DNA from: Branchiostoma lanceolatum | Taxonomy: Eukaryota; Chordata; Leptocardii; Amphioxiformes; Branchiostomatidae | Assembly (NCBI RefSeq): GCF_035083965.1 | Contig: NC_089735.1 | Span: 16,175,594-16,239,593 of the forward strand | Length of the DNA: 64,000 nt | Reading direction: 5' to 3' | Shown: positions 1-22,000 of the stretch, piece after piece | Numbering within the stretch: position 1 is the first letter of the stretch | Layout of the letters: each line of letters begins with the position of its first letter | Translations under genes and position numbers: made by a program | Notes under the pieces: model-generated | What the model saw: the letters and a program-made list of their open reading frames with translations, nothing else | What the model was told of the DNA's origin: nothing | The model's database searches: none

Positions 1-653
1 TGAGGCTTGAAACTTGAATAAAAAACTCCAATCTCTAGTCATTCCTACACATAGAAAATTTCAATAACACAATACCATTACATGTCGACATTAAAGGAGC
101 AAAGATACGATGTCGTTGTGTGGTGAGAACTGATAAAAAATCCAAGCCCTAATAGACTGATCCTGACTGTCCATCACAATTAGCGGTTCAACCAATGAGA
201 GAGTGACTGCATGTCCATCAAATATTTGCATTTTTATGTTTTAATTAAATTTGCATTTCTACGTCTTGACGGCGGTGGATGGGGCTATGGTCTTTTTACA
301 CTAGGTGCGTGAAACTAAAGGATCACCATGTAGTTTATTTTTGTGCCACTTTTGAGCACTTTTGATAAGAAATATGCATACAAATGTGGTAAACAGTGGC
401 ATTAAATGTCAATTTCATAAAGATTACAGCAACTAGAATATTTCCAGTTTTCAAGCCTCATAAAATGCTCTGGGTGCCTTTCAAGGGAAAGGGCTAGTAA
501 CCCCTTCCTGTGAAAATAAACTTAGTACCCTACTACAGAAACAGTGAGCAAACTTGCTGACCTATGTGGCACTAGGCACTACAAGTTCAACAACAACAAC
601 AACAACAGTTACAATAAAAGTAATGCTATATGAATACAGAATGTCTTTCTCAC
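1..653. other. PARG intron, no exon seen
   Basis: This is intronic sequence of the minus-strand PARG gene, downstream of the last exon present in the window. I searched the minus strand for the next conserved block of the family and did not find it. The only simple feature is a short CAA repeat near 585-606. Confidence 0.6.
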
Positions 654-9677
<9,024 letters not shown>

Positions 9678-10256
9678 CGTCAAGCATGGTCAAACTGCAT
9701 GTTGGAACACGTTAGTGTTTTTGCTGGAAACAGTTTGCTCCTTTTGTGTGATGGAAGGGGGCAAGGGGAGGGGGGCAGCTAGCGATATTGCAGAGACAAG
9801 ATTTCCAAGTTCAGGAAGGAAAAGCGGTTTGTCGATATGTAAAACGTGAACGCAAAGCTACTGGTTTTCACACACGGAACCTTAAAAAGATATTTCAAGC
9901 GGTTGTGCAATTTCAGACCTAAATCTCATGATACAGAAATAGGGGCAAATTTGGTGAACCTTGCGAGATAGGGTCAAACACCGCATCAGACTGACCAAAT
10001 CTTACTGTTTAAGAAGAAATGAATAATAGATAATTATCCTTATAAAAAAATATAAACACTTAGTAAATATTGAATTCTTGAATGTTGTCAAATACAAGAA
10101 TATTGCATTTATTGTATAGAAATTGCCACATTTGTTTATTTTGTTTCGGTACGTTTTGAAGAAAGCAACTCAAAGTCTCGCCAGTTCGCGCGAGGTTTAG
10201 CCTGACTTCTCAACCTCGATTTCGTTCTCTTTCCCTGTGGCCCGAAATCAAGCAAA
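9678..10256. promoter_or_regulatory. Divergent PARG / RPS24 promoter region
   Basis: The start codons of PARG (minus, 9677) and RPS24 (plus, 10257) are separated by 579 bp, so both promoters must act from here unless PARG has a further upstream exon. Just before the RPS24 start, a pyrimidine run (TTCTCTTTCCCT, 10225-10236) fits a 5' TOP initiation tract, typical of ribosomal protein genes. No TATA box sits at a usual distance. The start site itself is inferred. Confidence 0.6.
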
Positions 10257-13200
10257 ATGGTGAGTGAGAATGCCTAACAAAATCCTGAAATATCTCAATG
10301 TTAACATTGTCATCATGTTATCTGTATTGCATATACTTATATTTAAACTTTCGATACGTCGTATGAAATCAACTTTTTATCCATTAAAGCTACATATAGT
10401 GCTGAGAAACGCTTCCAAAATGTGTACATCTTTGGACCAGTGACAAATATCTAGGTGCAGGCATGTTAGGACGTTGAACAAATCTGTAGTGTGACCGCGT
10501 CAAACGATTGTCTAATTAATGTTATTGAAAGTTTTGTGGATCTTTCTCGACTTTACACCGCAGTCGTGCATTTTTGAATACGAAAACCTGCGAGAAAAAC
10601 CAGTGATTTTGATTCATTTAAAGAGCGTCAAGGGGGAGGGGGGTGCTCAAGTTGTAATATTACAAATAACGTTACCTCATTTTCACCACAACCTCTTTGC
10701 TCCCACATGCTGTTTCGCCGTGCACAAACTGTGTTCCTGTCCACGTATCAAAACTTGATCATGAGAATTACAATTTCACCTATTTGATTCAGTAGAGGAA
10801 TTGTCATTTCCCTGGAATACAAATTAATTATGCATAATAATATTATGTAAACGGAAAGATTACCAACCATCACAATATATCATCAGATGCTAGTAATTGT
10901 TACACATGATATGTATTTGATAAAGACTAACTGAGCACTATTTCTTCTGACAGAGTGAGGGTGTCGTCACCGTAAGAACGAGGAAATTCCTCACCAACCG
11001 CTTGATGCAGCGGAAGCAGATGGTATGTACTTGTGGCACATAGCTATATTTGTGTATTTAAGTTTTAAGAAATATGTTGATTATAGCACAGATGGCAGAA
11101 GTATAGTTGAAAGAAAGCATCTACTTTTTAGCAGTGGAGACTGCAGAAGGGAGTTTTTTCTTATCGTTTTATTCTACATACTAGGCCTTCGAAGTCGTAG
11201 GGCACTACGCTACGTAGGCCAGATCCAGTTTTTGCTTGTCCAGCCATTTTCTTTGGTTGGCGGGCACGATTCTTGTTCTCCCTGACTTCCAAACTCACCT
11301 ACCAGCGCCGGCGGGCGATTTAGCAACTCCAGAAACCCCAAGTTAATCCACAACAGGGCCTGATACAGCACAAGTCAATTAAAAAAACAGCTTGTGTGTG
11401 CCAATTTGAAGAAAGGAGTTGCAGCCTGATTGGTGTGTTTACTCACCTGACCGGGCCTGACCAATCAGGCTTCACCTCCTCCTTCCTTCAAAAACGCCCT
11501 TCTGTAATGGCCACGGCTAATAATCTTTCAATCTATTGGGGAAATTTGTAACTTGAGAATTTTGAAATTTGATATTTTAGTTTTGGCGTGTTGAGTATCA
11601 AAGTGACGTTTGTGCTCTTGCATGTTTTTTAGGTCGTGGATGTTCTGCATCCGGGGCGCGCCACCATTCCCAAGACAGAAATCCGCGAAAAGCTCGCCAA
11701 GATGTACAAAACCACACCAGACGTCGTCTTTGTCTTCGGGTTCCGCACCCAGTTTGGCGGTGGCAAGACAACCGGCTTTGGTCTGATCTATGATACCTTG
11801 GACTACGCAAAGAAGATGGAACCCAACTACAGGCTGGCAAGGGTAGGTGTTTCTGTTTGTTATTTCGAGATATGTGGGATACAAAATAATTTTCTGGTTT
11901 CGTTTCAGAATAGATTATGGAAATAGAATACCTCTACATCACACATTTACAGTATTAAGAAACTATTATTTATATACATTGTATATTAATCAAGATATCT
12001 CTACTGACTCATTGTCATTGATGAAAATACAAATGTACTGGAGAATTTTTAGGCTCGGGAAAGGAAGAAATGCTGGTCAGTGATGAAATATTCATTGTTG
12101 CCAACTCACAGTTAACAGAAATGACTTTAATCATTAATGTCTGGTTGAAACAACACTTTATGCTGTCAAAACTTACAGAATTCATTGCAGCCTGATTTTG
12201 GTGCAAAGATTAATGAATTTATTGTCTTTTTTCCTGTTTTAGCATGGTTTGTATGACAAGAAGAAGCCCTCTCGGAAACAACGTAAGGAGAGGAAGAACC
12301 GCCAGAAGAAGGTTCGGGGTGTAAAGAAGACTAAAGTTGGTGCTGGCAAGAAGGTATGTCATGACACTGCAGAGATCTATTGCAGTGTGTTACTCTTTTG
12401 GTATGTTTTAACCTGTTCACATGTATCTATCTATATACATGTATCTTGAAAAGATGCATTGCCAAACAACCAAAAATTTTGATGTAATGAGGATGGCAGT
12501 GGTCTTCTACCATGACAATAACCGTTACCCTGTTTTTCTTGTTCTGCATGCACCTTCATACTTGCCTCTAATTCTTAACTAATAACTTGTCCTAAGCCCC
12601 TAATGATAACTTACTACAGATCCTTATGTTTTACTCCCTTCCTGCCTGAATTAGATAACTTTATACACACCTGTAGAAATTGCACAGACATATATATAGT
12701 GTCACATAGAAATTGTATACCAGTCCTGTTACTTTCTACTGTACTTGTTGGTGACTAACCTGTATTGTATGATCAGTGTTTGAAGACCAAGCTACAGAAA
12801 AGAACTGAAAATTGTTCATAACAAAAGATGCATGCACAGTTGTATTGTCATGAAAGAAAATAAACTGCCAAAGATACTTGTCACAATAGAAAAATTTGGC
12901 TGTGCAATCCAGAAATCAGTTGTCTCAAATATCTCTCTCCAAACACTGATGATCAGTAGATTAACCTTTAACCTCTGACCTTGTCCCTGTCTGACCTTGT
13001 CTTGTTTCATGCACCTGTCAGCCTGAAGCTCAGGTGGGCATGGATGTTTCTCACCTGCATGCCTTTACCTTAAGCCTGTCCTGCTCAAAATCTGGTGTTG
13101 CTAACATTGTGTCTAGGGTATATGTATGAAATAAAAGGGTCCACCAGTGTCTTCAAGTTACTCAAGTTTATGGAAGATAGGATTCTTTAGGAAATCAAAG

Positions 13201-14313
13201 TATTTCTAGACAACTTTGTCCACCTTGTTCCAATTATGGAAACGCAATGGACAAAGTTGACCAATTCTTCTGCACTCGTACCCTAGCTGTTTGGTCACTG
13301 CAAAACTACATGTACATCCACTATGGTTCATGCATGTTTTGAATGGAACATTTTCATTGTTGTTGGGACTGAAGTTGTTACCATGATGATGTGAGAGTTA
13401 TTTTAGAACAGTCAGTTGCATGACAAGTTTGCATGGCGTTTGACAATAGATAACCTCCCTGAATTACTGCTCTGACTAAACAGTGCACAGTACTGTTTCA
13501 GCTTTGGACGATTGTGTATCTCAGTTTTTAAGAGATGTGTATTTCAGCTATATTGATTCAAATGGAGAAAGATTACTTCTCCCAATTGCTTATTATGCAC
13601 TACAAATATGCCTATGTGTAAAGACTTGGTTTGTAAATGTAAGGCTGAAAGTTGCATAACAGTTAAGGTTGGCATTTCACCAACGTCATGCCAACAACAA
13701 CATGAGTTTTTGTATAGGGCTTATTTCACCTTACATTGATTTCAAGAAATGGTTCCTACAATGTTTTTCCTTGTCTTTTTGTTACAAGTTTCAACCTTTT
13801 GTGTGATATGAGTGTGTCATTTTCTTATCTCTTCTTACATGTTGCTCTTTTCATTGATGGTTGATTGTTTTAACATTTCTATGGGTATCTTCTTTTTCTA
13901 TCTCCTCTTGCCATTTTCCCTCCCTGGTTGCTGTATTCCCCGATACCCTCCCTCTTCACACACACTCAGGGACGTTGAGTTATTGTCTATATGGGTACCC
14001 TGAAGGTGAGATGTGCATGGGATGTGTGCATCAGACTTCAACACAACTGCCATGATAGATGTGTTTGAAAACTTAGTAATGTTTGGCCCTTTCTGCAGTG
14101 TATTTGCATGTTTTCTACTTTGTAGATATAGGTAACATTAGGAGATGCCAGCCTTTTTTAAATTTATTTTTCATGTTTCTCCTAGTCTGAGACTGCCATT
14201 TGTTGATTTTTTTTTCTTTTGTACTGCCATTGTTGTAGTCTGAGCATTCCATCTTGCATAGTATCATTAGCCAGTGTGTGTACTTACTCATCTTATTTAA
14301 TTACTTGCAGTAA
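10257..14313 (+). CDS. RPS24: 40S ribosomal protein S24 (eS24)
   Basis: This is a component of the small ribosomal subunit needed for pre-rRNA maturation. Five exons are joined: 10257-10259 (only the ATG), 10954-11022, 11633-11842, 12243-12353 and 14311-14313 (only the TAA), giving 131 residues, the family's usual length. The protein starts [13 protein letters not shown], continues with the conserved [36 protein letters not shown] and [11 protein letters not shown] blocks, and ends in the basic [13 protein letters not shown] tail and VGAGKK. An ATG-only first exon is also typical of vertebrate RPS24. The last intron is almost 2 kb. The GAGKK end equals the shorter known vertebrate isoform; a possible microexon at 13022-13033 would add four residues. 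No lesion is seen, and this is the most secure gene in the window. Confidence 0.97.
12354..14310 (+). other. RPS24 last intron
   Basis: This intron of about 1.96 kb separates the last coding codon from a stop-only exon. It holds a pyrimidine-rich tract ending in CAG at 13021 followed by a 12-base candidate exon with a GT after it. I see no transposon in it and no convincing snoRNA. Confidence 0.7.
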
Positions 14314-14455
14314 ACTGCCCAGCTGAGGGCCCATGCCTGAAGTGTTTCCTGATGACTATCTGCAGGGATGATGTCTACAAATGTCACCATCAGCCAGTTT
14401 ACTACTTGTTCTAGCCCTTCCATCAGTGGGCAAAAATAAAACAAAACGAATATAT
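14314..14455 (+). other. RPS24: RPS24 3' UTR with polyadenylation signal
   Basis: The last exon begins with the TAA stop, and the rest is untranslated. AATAAA at 14435-14440 is the likely polyadenylation signal, placing the mRNA end near 14455. Confidence 0.8.
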
Positions 14456-14626
14456 CCAACGGTTGTTGTCATGTTGTCTTTGTTGTGTTAAATGTGGCCT
14501 TGCTGAACTTTTGAAAGGTGGATTGGCCCCCATAACTACATAAACACATAAAAATTCCAAACTGTCTCAACCTGGAAACTATGGCAACAGAAGATTAGCA
14601 TAATTATGGTCAATGAGATTCAAAAA

Positions 14627-15403
14627 CAGTAGAATCCGCTTAACTGCACCACCCATATGTCAGCGTTTTTGGTGCAATTATCCGGCTGGTGCAATTATGC
14701 GAAATGCCCAGCTGGACCGCACCACCATGGGCGAGGGGGTGTATTGTTGGTCAGAAACACTAGCACAAAGAAAACAGACGAAATTATTCAGTTATTAACC
14801 TTATTCATTGACCCTTTGCTGAAAATAAAGAAATGACTACGAACCTGTTTTGATTTTTCATTTTTCCATGCGATCTACCGCATTACAACACACGTAATGT
14901 TACAGGGGAGGCATTCTGAAACATCGTCATGCCACTCATGGGATAACAGTTTCTGTGTTACATTACTTAGAGTGCAGTTGTCGATCTACGTAAATCATGT
15001 ACCGCCATGAAACTAGGAATTGAAACTAAAACCTTGGTTACTGATTACGGGTGACCCGCCCGGGACCTCCCATACAATTCCTATCAACGTAACTGTCAAT
15101 GGAGACCGCCTTCTTTTGTTACTCAAAACAGTTTTAAACATATTGGCGGTATTGCGCCTTTACACCCGGCAGGTATCGGCTCATTTGTACCGCGTTTGCC
15201 GATTTTAGCGCACCTTTTCAGTTAACTTCTCGAGGATTTTTGAAAAAAATTGGTGCAGTTATCCGGCATTGGTGACCATGCGCGGTGCAGATATGCGGAG
15301 TCACTAACAGCGCAGTGAATGGGAACCGGTTTTGGATATTGGGATTCGGTGCAATTAAATGGAAGGTGCGTTTATCCGAGGTGCAATTAAGTGGCTTCGT
15401 CTG
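14627..15403. mobile_element. pogo/Tigger-like MITE
   Basis: The ends are imperfect inverted repeats, CAGTAGAATCCGCTTAACTG on the left and the inverse of CAGACGAAGCCACTTAATTG on the right. CAGTAG-type ends with a CCGCTTA segment are typical of pogo/Tigger elements. The motif GGTGCAATTATCCGG and its variants recur near both ends as subterminal repeats. TA follows the right end, but the left flank is AAAAA, so the target duplication is not clear. No transposase is encoded. Confidence 0.75.
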
Positions 15404-17780
15404 TATTTTTTTCTACTGGTTTTCAAAGTAACATCATGAAACCATACAGAACGATGCAGAATGGTTGTAACAAAGCTACATAATCAAGACAACTTTCAGT
15501 TTTCAGAAAATCAACCTTGAGTTCAAATTTAAACTTTCAAATCAGCCTGTCAAAGTTGTTTTCTCAAAGTTATTTGCAACTTGGAAATGTCCTCGCAGTT
15601 GAATTCAAATGTTTTTCAGTTGTATGTCTAGAAATATGACTTGTAGCTGTGTGTCTACATGGTATTCTAAAAGCCAGCTATATTCATGTAGACTGGAGCT
15701 CTGTAGAACTTATAAGGTAGAACTGCACATGAACTGCCAGCCAATGTCTTAACTTATACATTACTACCAAACAGAGCATGGTAAGCCAGTGTTGTCATTT
15801 GTATTCTGTGTTACATAAAGCTAACTTATTCATGTACAGCCATACATCAATTCCTTATCTGACTACATTTCAAAAGTTTATTGAGAGAGTAACTTGTGTT
15901 AGTGGTGACCATCTTAATTAGCCTGTTGGGCCTCCACCGATGTGAACACCATGACAGTTAGTAGCAGACTGACCCTGGTGGTTTACGTTAGCCGAATTTA
16001 CTGGGTAATTTTATAGTGCAAGCTTCCTCTTTAGATAGATTGTCCCCTTCCTGTCCATCCCCATACACATGTTTGGACTATAAGAGCTCAATTCCCTAAA
16101 ATTTAAATATTCAAGAGTGTACAGTATTGTTATTCATTGTTTTATACATAGGTTTCAAGTACACAACACACATTGAAGATATTGAACATTTCATCGCGAT
16201 TCTTACCAATTTTATCTCCTCATTTAGTCTTTCTTTCTGATGCAATTGCAAGAGTGTATTTTTATCAAATGATTTTTGAATAACATTTAACTTGTCATCC
16301 AACCCTAGAAGTGTCATGTTTTCAAACATAAATAGTGAAGCTGTTCACATGCAATCACAATTGAAACTGAAATTTACATGCTTAGTTGACATCATATTAC
16401 CCAACCACACAATTTATTCACCATGGCATCAAGACTTCGATAACATTAAACTTTTTAACAAACTAAAATTGTTTACACACACTTGCTGCTTTTGAAATTA
16501 AATAGATACATGCTAATATCAATCTATCGATTTTGTACAGTCAAGCCTAACATAAAATGTTTTATGTTGTCACCACAGCCACCATACTGGTTGATTGAAC
16601 TAGGAAAATTCAGACGTATAAATGTGCATATGTACAATGTAATCTTAATAAATAGCTTAACCTGCCTCATTCCATGTTTAACCATCCATTGTTATCCAAC
16701 ATGTCACCACGTTTCTGTCATAGTCTGTATAGACACTTTACGTTCTTATACCTCTTATTCAATATAATGTCAAAGACTAAATGAAATTAAGAAAAGTTAG
16801 GATTACAGATGTTTGGGTACAAATAACTATTACTTTCAATGAATGAGTACTAGTAACAGTAGTAATATACAAGATTATATATCATATAGAATGGCTTACA
16901 CCTCATAGATTATCCCTTGTCTATCTGTTTCATAATTCAGAACACTGAATGGTATTTATGTCATCTTTCCAGGCGGGTTATCTTCTAATATGAACAAGAT
17001 TAAGACAAGGTCTGACCACGTGAAGAGGTTAGAAAGAGTTTGCTAGGCTGACAGGAAAACGAAAGCCTGGGCAAAATTCAGTGCTACCTGATGGAAAAGT
17101 ACTCGATAAAACCCATTGTGCGTGTTTTCCAGGACAATGTATCAATTCAATAAATGGGCATACTATATAGCAGGTTTAATTTTTACATATATAGCCAAGC
17201 TTTGGATGGTTTCCTCCTAGAACAATGTGAAAATCCACCATCAAGAACAAAAATTGCCATGGCAACGAGTGGTCAACTTATAAAATGCTTATTTTAAGTG
17301 CCAGCCAGGTTCCTAGCAGCATAAAAATGTTAAAGAAAGGTCCTTTTTATCTCAATCACCAAGTTTCACCTACAATTATGTTGTTGCAATTTTGCAGCTA
17401 CAATGGAAACAATGGCGTAGTCTTTGGATCGCTGTGGCCCTCCCCATTAAGAACCCAACATTTTGTTTTGATACGATGTTTATAAAGGTCTCGGCTAGAG
17501 CTGTGCCAAAAGTCAACAAATTTCAAGTGCCCGTTAAGGAGGCATTGCATGGTAAAAACGTCAAAAAGATAGATTTTCGTCAATTATGAAATTTTACAAA
17601 AACAGGTTATATTTAAACGTTTGTTGCAACTCACTGCCAAAAAATTTCGAGCAAAACTTGACATCATTTTTTCTTGTTAAGGTATGGATAATAACATGTT
17701 AGAGGGCATAGAGGCAACAAAATGTCTGTTCATTTGTGGGAGTTAAAGTTCGACAAATATTATTTGAGAGAGCGGCCTTC
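15404..17780. other. Intergenic, AT-rich, nothing recognised
   Basis: Between the MITE and locus A I see no conserved frame, splice-bounded exon or terminal repeat. Short open frames here have no recognisable motif. Confidence 0.5.
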
Positions 17781-18599
17781 TCAAGGCGAAAATACGCCAT
17801 TTTGAAAAATTGGTTGTTGCCATGGCAACTGGTAACCACCGAACCAAAACTTTCCCATTTTCGTAGGTTTGGGCCAATGCTCTACCACTACACAAAGTCT
17901 AAGAAAATTAAACAAGACAATTAAAGCCTCTTGTGTTCTAGTTCCAAGGGCATTTGCTCTCTTTTTGTCAAAATGATTTAAATGGTCAAGAACCTCCCAT
18001 GTCATAGCAAAAATCACACCTAGCATAGCCAGGTGGACGCCGCTGCGAGTAGTGTATGAGGAGCCCAGGACCCCAGTCGGCAAACCAGCTTTACACATTT
18101 TAGTTACCTTGTTCTCCATGATTTGCCAATGGATAAGATATTCTACGCTATCAAGGAATTCGCCGGTGTCTGTATTGTTTTCTGGGCTAGCGTCAGCGCT
18201 TTCTGAAGTGGTCCTGGGCGATACATAATTATTTCTATCGGAATTGGGCGATGCTTGTTCTTTGTCCAAACTGGCGGAAATGTACTCGTACGCCTCGGTC
18301 ACACGGACACAGGCAAACGCAACGTGGAGATAAGGTGTGACTGATAGAGCAGCAATCGCCATTAATCGCGTGAAATGAGTTGACCACTCTCCAAGAGTAA
18401 GACTGACATCGGATACATACACATGGGTGTACAACAGTACCAATGTAGCACTGAAGAACATCATGGCATTCATCAGAAATGAAAAATTCTTCCAAACTTT
18501 CTCGTGCCAATCGTCGTGAAAAATATCACGGTTCAGTTTTTCCAATATCATATCGGGCCGATTTTTATATGTTTTAAAGATGGTCGGAGGCCTCGATTT

Positions 18600-18845
18600 C
18601 TCGGGCCTTTCCTCGGCAGATTCCTGGGGCCTTTCCTCGGCAGATTCCTGGGGCCTTTCCTCGGCAGATTCCTCGCCAGATTTCTCGGGCCTTTCCTCGG
18701 CAGATTCCTGGGGCCTTTCCTCGGCAGATTCCTCGCCAGATTTCTCGGGCCTTTCCTCGGCAGATTCCTGGGGCCTTTCCTCGGCAGATTCCTCGGGCCT
18801 TTCCTCGGCAGATTCCTCGGTTCATTTCTCAGCAGATTCCTCTGG
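18600..18845 (-). repeat. 24-bp coding minisatellite in locus A
   Basis: About eight copies of a 24-bp unit, with two 12-bp extra segments, lie in frame with locus A and would encode ESAEERP(E/Q) repeats, with ESGE-like inserts. All units are multiples of three, so copy-number changes do not shift the frame. The unit has no stop in its frame except one variant (AAA TGA ACC) at the upstream edge. Locus B has a plain charged loop at the same place (its residues 232-252). Confidence 0.85.
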
Positions 18846-19011
18846 TCCTTTCTTGGTAGACTCACCGTTCCCACCAATTTTTTCCTTGATGTAGGCCGCT
18901 CGTCGGCGGAGCACGCAGGCCATTTCGGTGGCATACCAACAATACAGGCAATATGCAGGGAACTCAACATGGAACAGAAGGCTCCACCACGGGCAAGCGT
19001 TTTTGTAGCTA

Positions 19012-22000
19012 GGTGCATTAATGTGAAAATTTGGTGATTTTGCTGCAAAATTCCAAGAAAATGTGACATAATGTGAATCCGACTATAAATATGTGAAACC
19101 CAAAATGTGATTTTTTTTTCAAAATGTGAATCGCGAAATGTTATCATATGTGAAACAATGTGACCCTTTGAAAAATGTGAATCCATTATGTGAAATCGCA
19201 CAACCCTAAAACGTGACCCAAAAAAATGTGAATGTGAAATGTGAGAAAATGTGAAGAAATGTGGAGGTTTTCTTCCGCAAACTGCAAATAGTCAAATGTG
19301 AAATTATGTGAAATTCAAATCACATTTTTTCACAGAATCCTGGGAATGTAATTTTATGTGATAATGTTTCACATAAGTTCACATTTGCCGGTGCCCTAGC
19401 TGATTATGTGATTTTATGTGAAAAAAATGCCCAACAGGCAACAGCTTTGATTTTCCAAAATTCCAAAGTTTAACAGTAAATACTATGTTGATGTAGTAAT
19501 CATCTAAATATTTATCATTAAGAAATAGATATTAATGCAATCATTCAATAAATCATTCACGAGCATCAGGAACTAATGCAACACCCTTTAAACTTTTCGT
19601 CTCCAGCATCTACCGACGTTCGATCTTGTAAATGCTATCAGAAGTAATCTCTGGTAATATTTACATTATAATATCATTATCAAGTATGTGTTAAGTGATC
19701 TCACGGGTGGATGCTGTAAACATTTCCGCTGCTGTATGACTATGACTGCGAAATTCCTAACTTGGCATCCAGTCTGGCGTGTCGTCATTAGCTATAGGCC
19801 GGGCAATGTTCGGCCAACCTTGGTTCGGCCAAGCTTTCTTTCGGAAAGACTGAGCTTTCTGCCGTTACGGTACAGGTTATCTTTGGCAACAGGTGGATGT
19901 ATTACATGGTAAAAAGTTAATCGGTCGCAACGACAAACGGGGAACAAATGAACACCTACCACGTAAAACTACTATCGGGTGCCAAATATTACCCCGGGGG
20001 CGGTAAACCCTTCTGTCCCGAAGAGATCCCGGACAATACACGGTAGACGGGATTCCAGATTAATGGTTCCCTAGACTTAGGATCTAAAATTCAAAGAGCC
20101 CAAGGAATCATACTAGAATCTAACATATTTTCTGATGTTAAACACCTCTATCCAACTTCTTACAGTGTCCTTAACTTAAAAAAGGAAACACGGAACCATC
20201 AACTTTTCAATACGAGATGATTTAGTAAAGGTCTATCAGGGCGTGTATTTGTACTTTCTATTTTGAAGTATTTTTCAAACCCTCCACAAAACACCCATTA
20301 CTCAAAATGTATTACTAGGATGCTGTATATCTTGTCATATTATAACATACATTTTCAGGGGGGCGAAGATTCTCAGGTTTAGAAAACAACACGGAACTGT
20401 TGATTTTCTAATTTAAGACTGCCAAACAGATGTTTTTATATGACGTGAACGAAATTAAATCCGCGCTGTGTTTATATCTTCACGAATAAAAATAGTCTAA
20501 CGCTCTACAAGTCAACAGCAGCCTATGACCTCATACTTCATACTAGAATTCTAGATATCTTTTGACTTTACAATATATCTTTCTCTCTTCCAACATTGTT
20601 TCTAAAACCAGAAAACAACACGGAACCATAGACTTATGGATACGAGACAATTTACAATAGTGTTTCTGTGAGCGCATTCAAACTCTTTAAACCGCGCGCG
20701 CTGTGTTACTTTCTATTTAGAAGTTTTTCTCTCGAATCCTCTACAAAACACCCGTGACTCAAATTAAAATACGAAGATACTGTATATCTTGACGTATTAT
20801 AACATGCATTTTAGGGCTGTCAGAGGTTCGACGGTCTAGAAAACAATACGGAACTACTGATTTTCTAATCCAAGACTACCCGACACACGTGTATGAAATC
20901 CGAGCTCTATACATTTCTGCCCGGATGCAATTTTCCAAACGCTTTACAAGTGGCCGGTAGCCTATGATCTAATACTAGAACTCTATGTATCTTGGGACGT
21001 TACAACAAGTCTTTTCAACTTCCTACAGTGCTCCTTACACTAGAAAATAACACGGGACCATCAACTTTTCAGTACGAGACGATTCACAATAGTGTGTCCG
21101 TGAGCGCATTTTAACCTCCTTGGTATAAGTTTCTATTTGTATGTTTTTCTCTGGAATCCTCCACTGAACACCCGTTACTCAAATTGAATTACTTGAATGC
21201 TGTATATCTTGACGTATTATAACATGCATCTTAGCGGTGTCAGAGGTTCGACGGTCTAGAAAACAACACGAAACTACTAATTTTCTCATTCAAGACTGTC
21301 CAACACACGTTTTATTTGACGTGCACGAAATCCGCGCTGCATAATTTTCTGCCCGGATGCAATTTTTCAAACGCTTTACAAGTAGACCGTAGTCTGTGAT
21401 CTCATACTAGAATTCTTGGTATCTTGTGACGTTACAACAAGTCTTTTTAAATTCCTACGGTGTTCTAAACACCAGAAAACATTACGGAACCATCAATCTT
21501 TCAATACGAGACGATTTACAATAGTGTGTCCGTGAGCGCATTCAAACTCTTTAAACCGAGCTGTATAACTTTCTATTTAGATGTTTTTCTCTGGAATCCT
21601 CCACAAAACACCCGTTACTCAAATTGAATTACTAGGATGCTGTATACCTTGTCGTATAACAACATGCATTCTAGGGGTGTCAAAGGTTCGACGGTCTAAA
21701 AAACAACACGGAACTACTAATTTTCTAATTCAAGACTACCCAACACACGTTTTATTTGACGTGTACGATATCCACGCTCTATATATTTCTGCCCGGATGC
21801 AATTTTCAAAATGCTCTACAAGTGGCCCGTAGCCTATAATCTTATACTAGAACTCTTGGTATCTTGTGACGTTATAACAAGTCTTTGTGAGTTCCTACGG
21901 TGTTATAAACACCAGAAAACAACACGGAACCATCAACTTTTTGATACGAGACGATTTAGAATAGTGTGTCCGTGAGCGCATTCAAACTCTTAAAACCGCG

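Noticed and set aside
13384..13474. C/D-box snoRNA candidate in the RPS24 intron (TGATGAT ... CTGA)
   Set aside because: The boxes are 80-91 bases apart, but no convincing terminal stem or C'/D' boxes are visible. Such short boxes occur by chance.
18548..19201. Long frames with NLPRKGPR repeats (minus) and FLGPFLGRFLG repeats (plus)
   Set aside because: They are other readings of the 24-bp minisatellite, whose length is a multiple of three and which lacks stops in several frames. Only the ESAEERP frame joins the homologous membrane-protein sequence.
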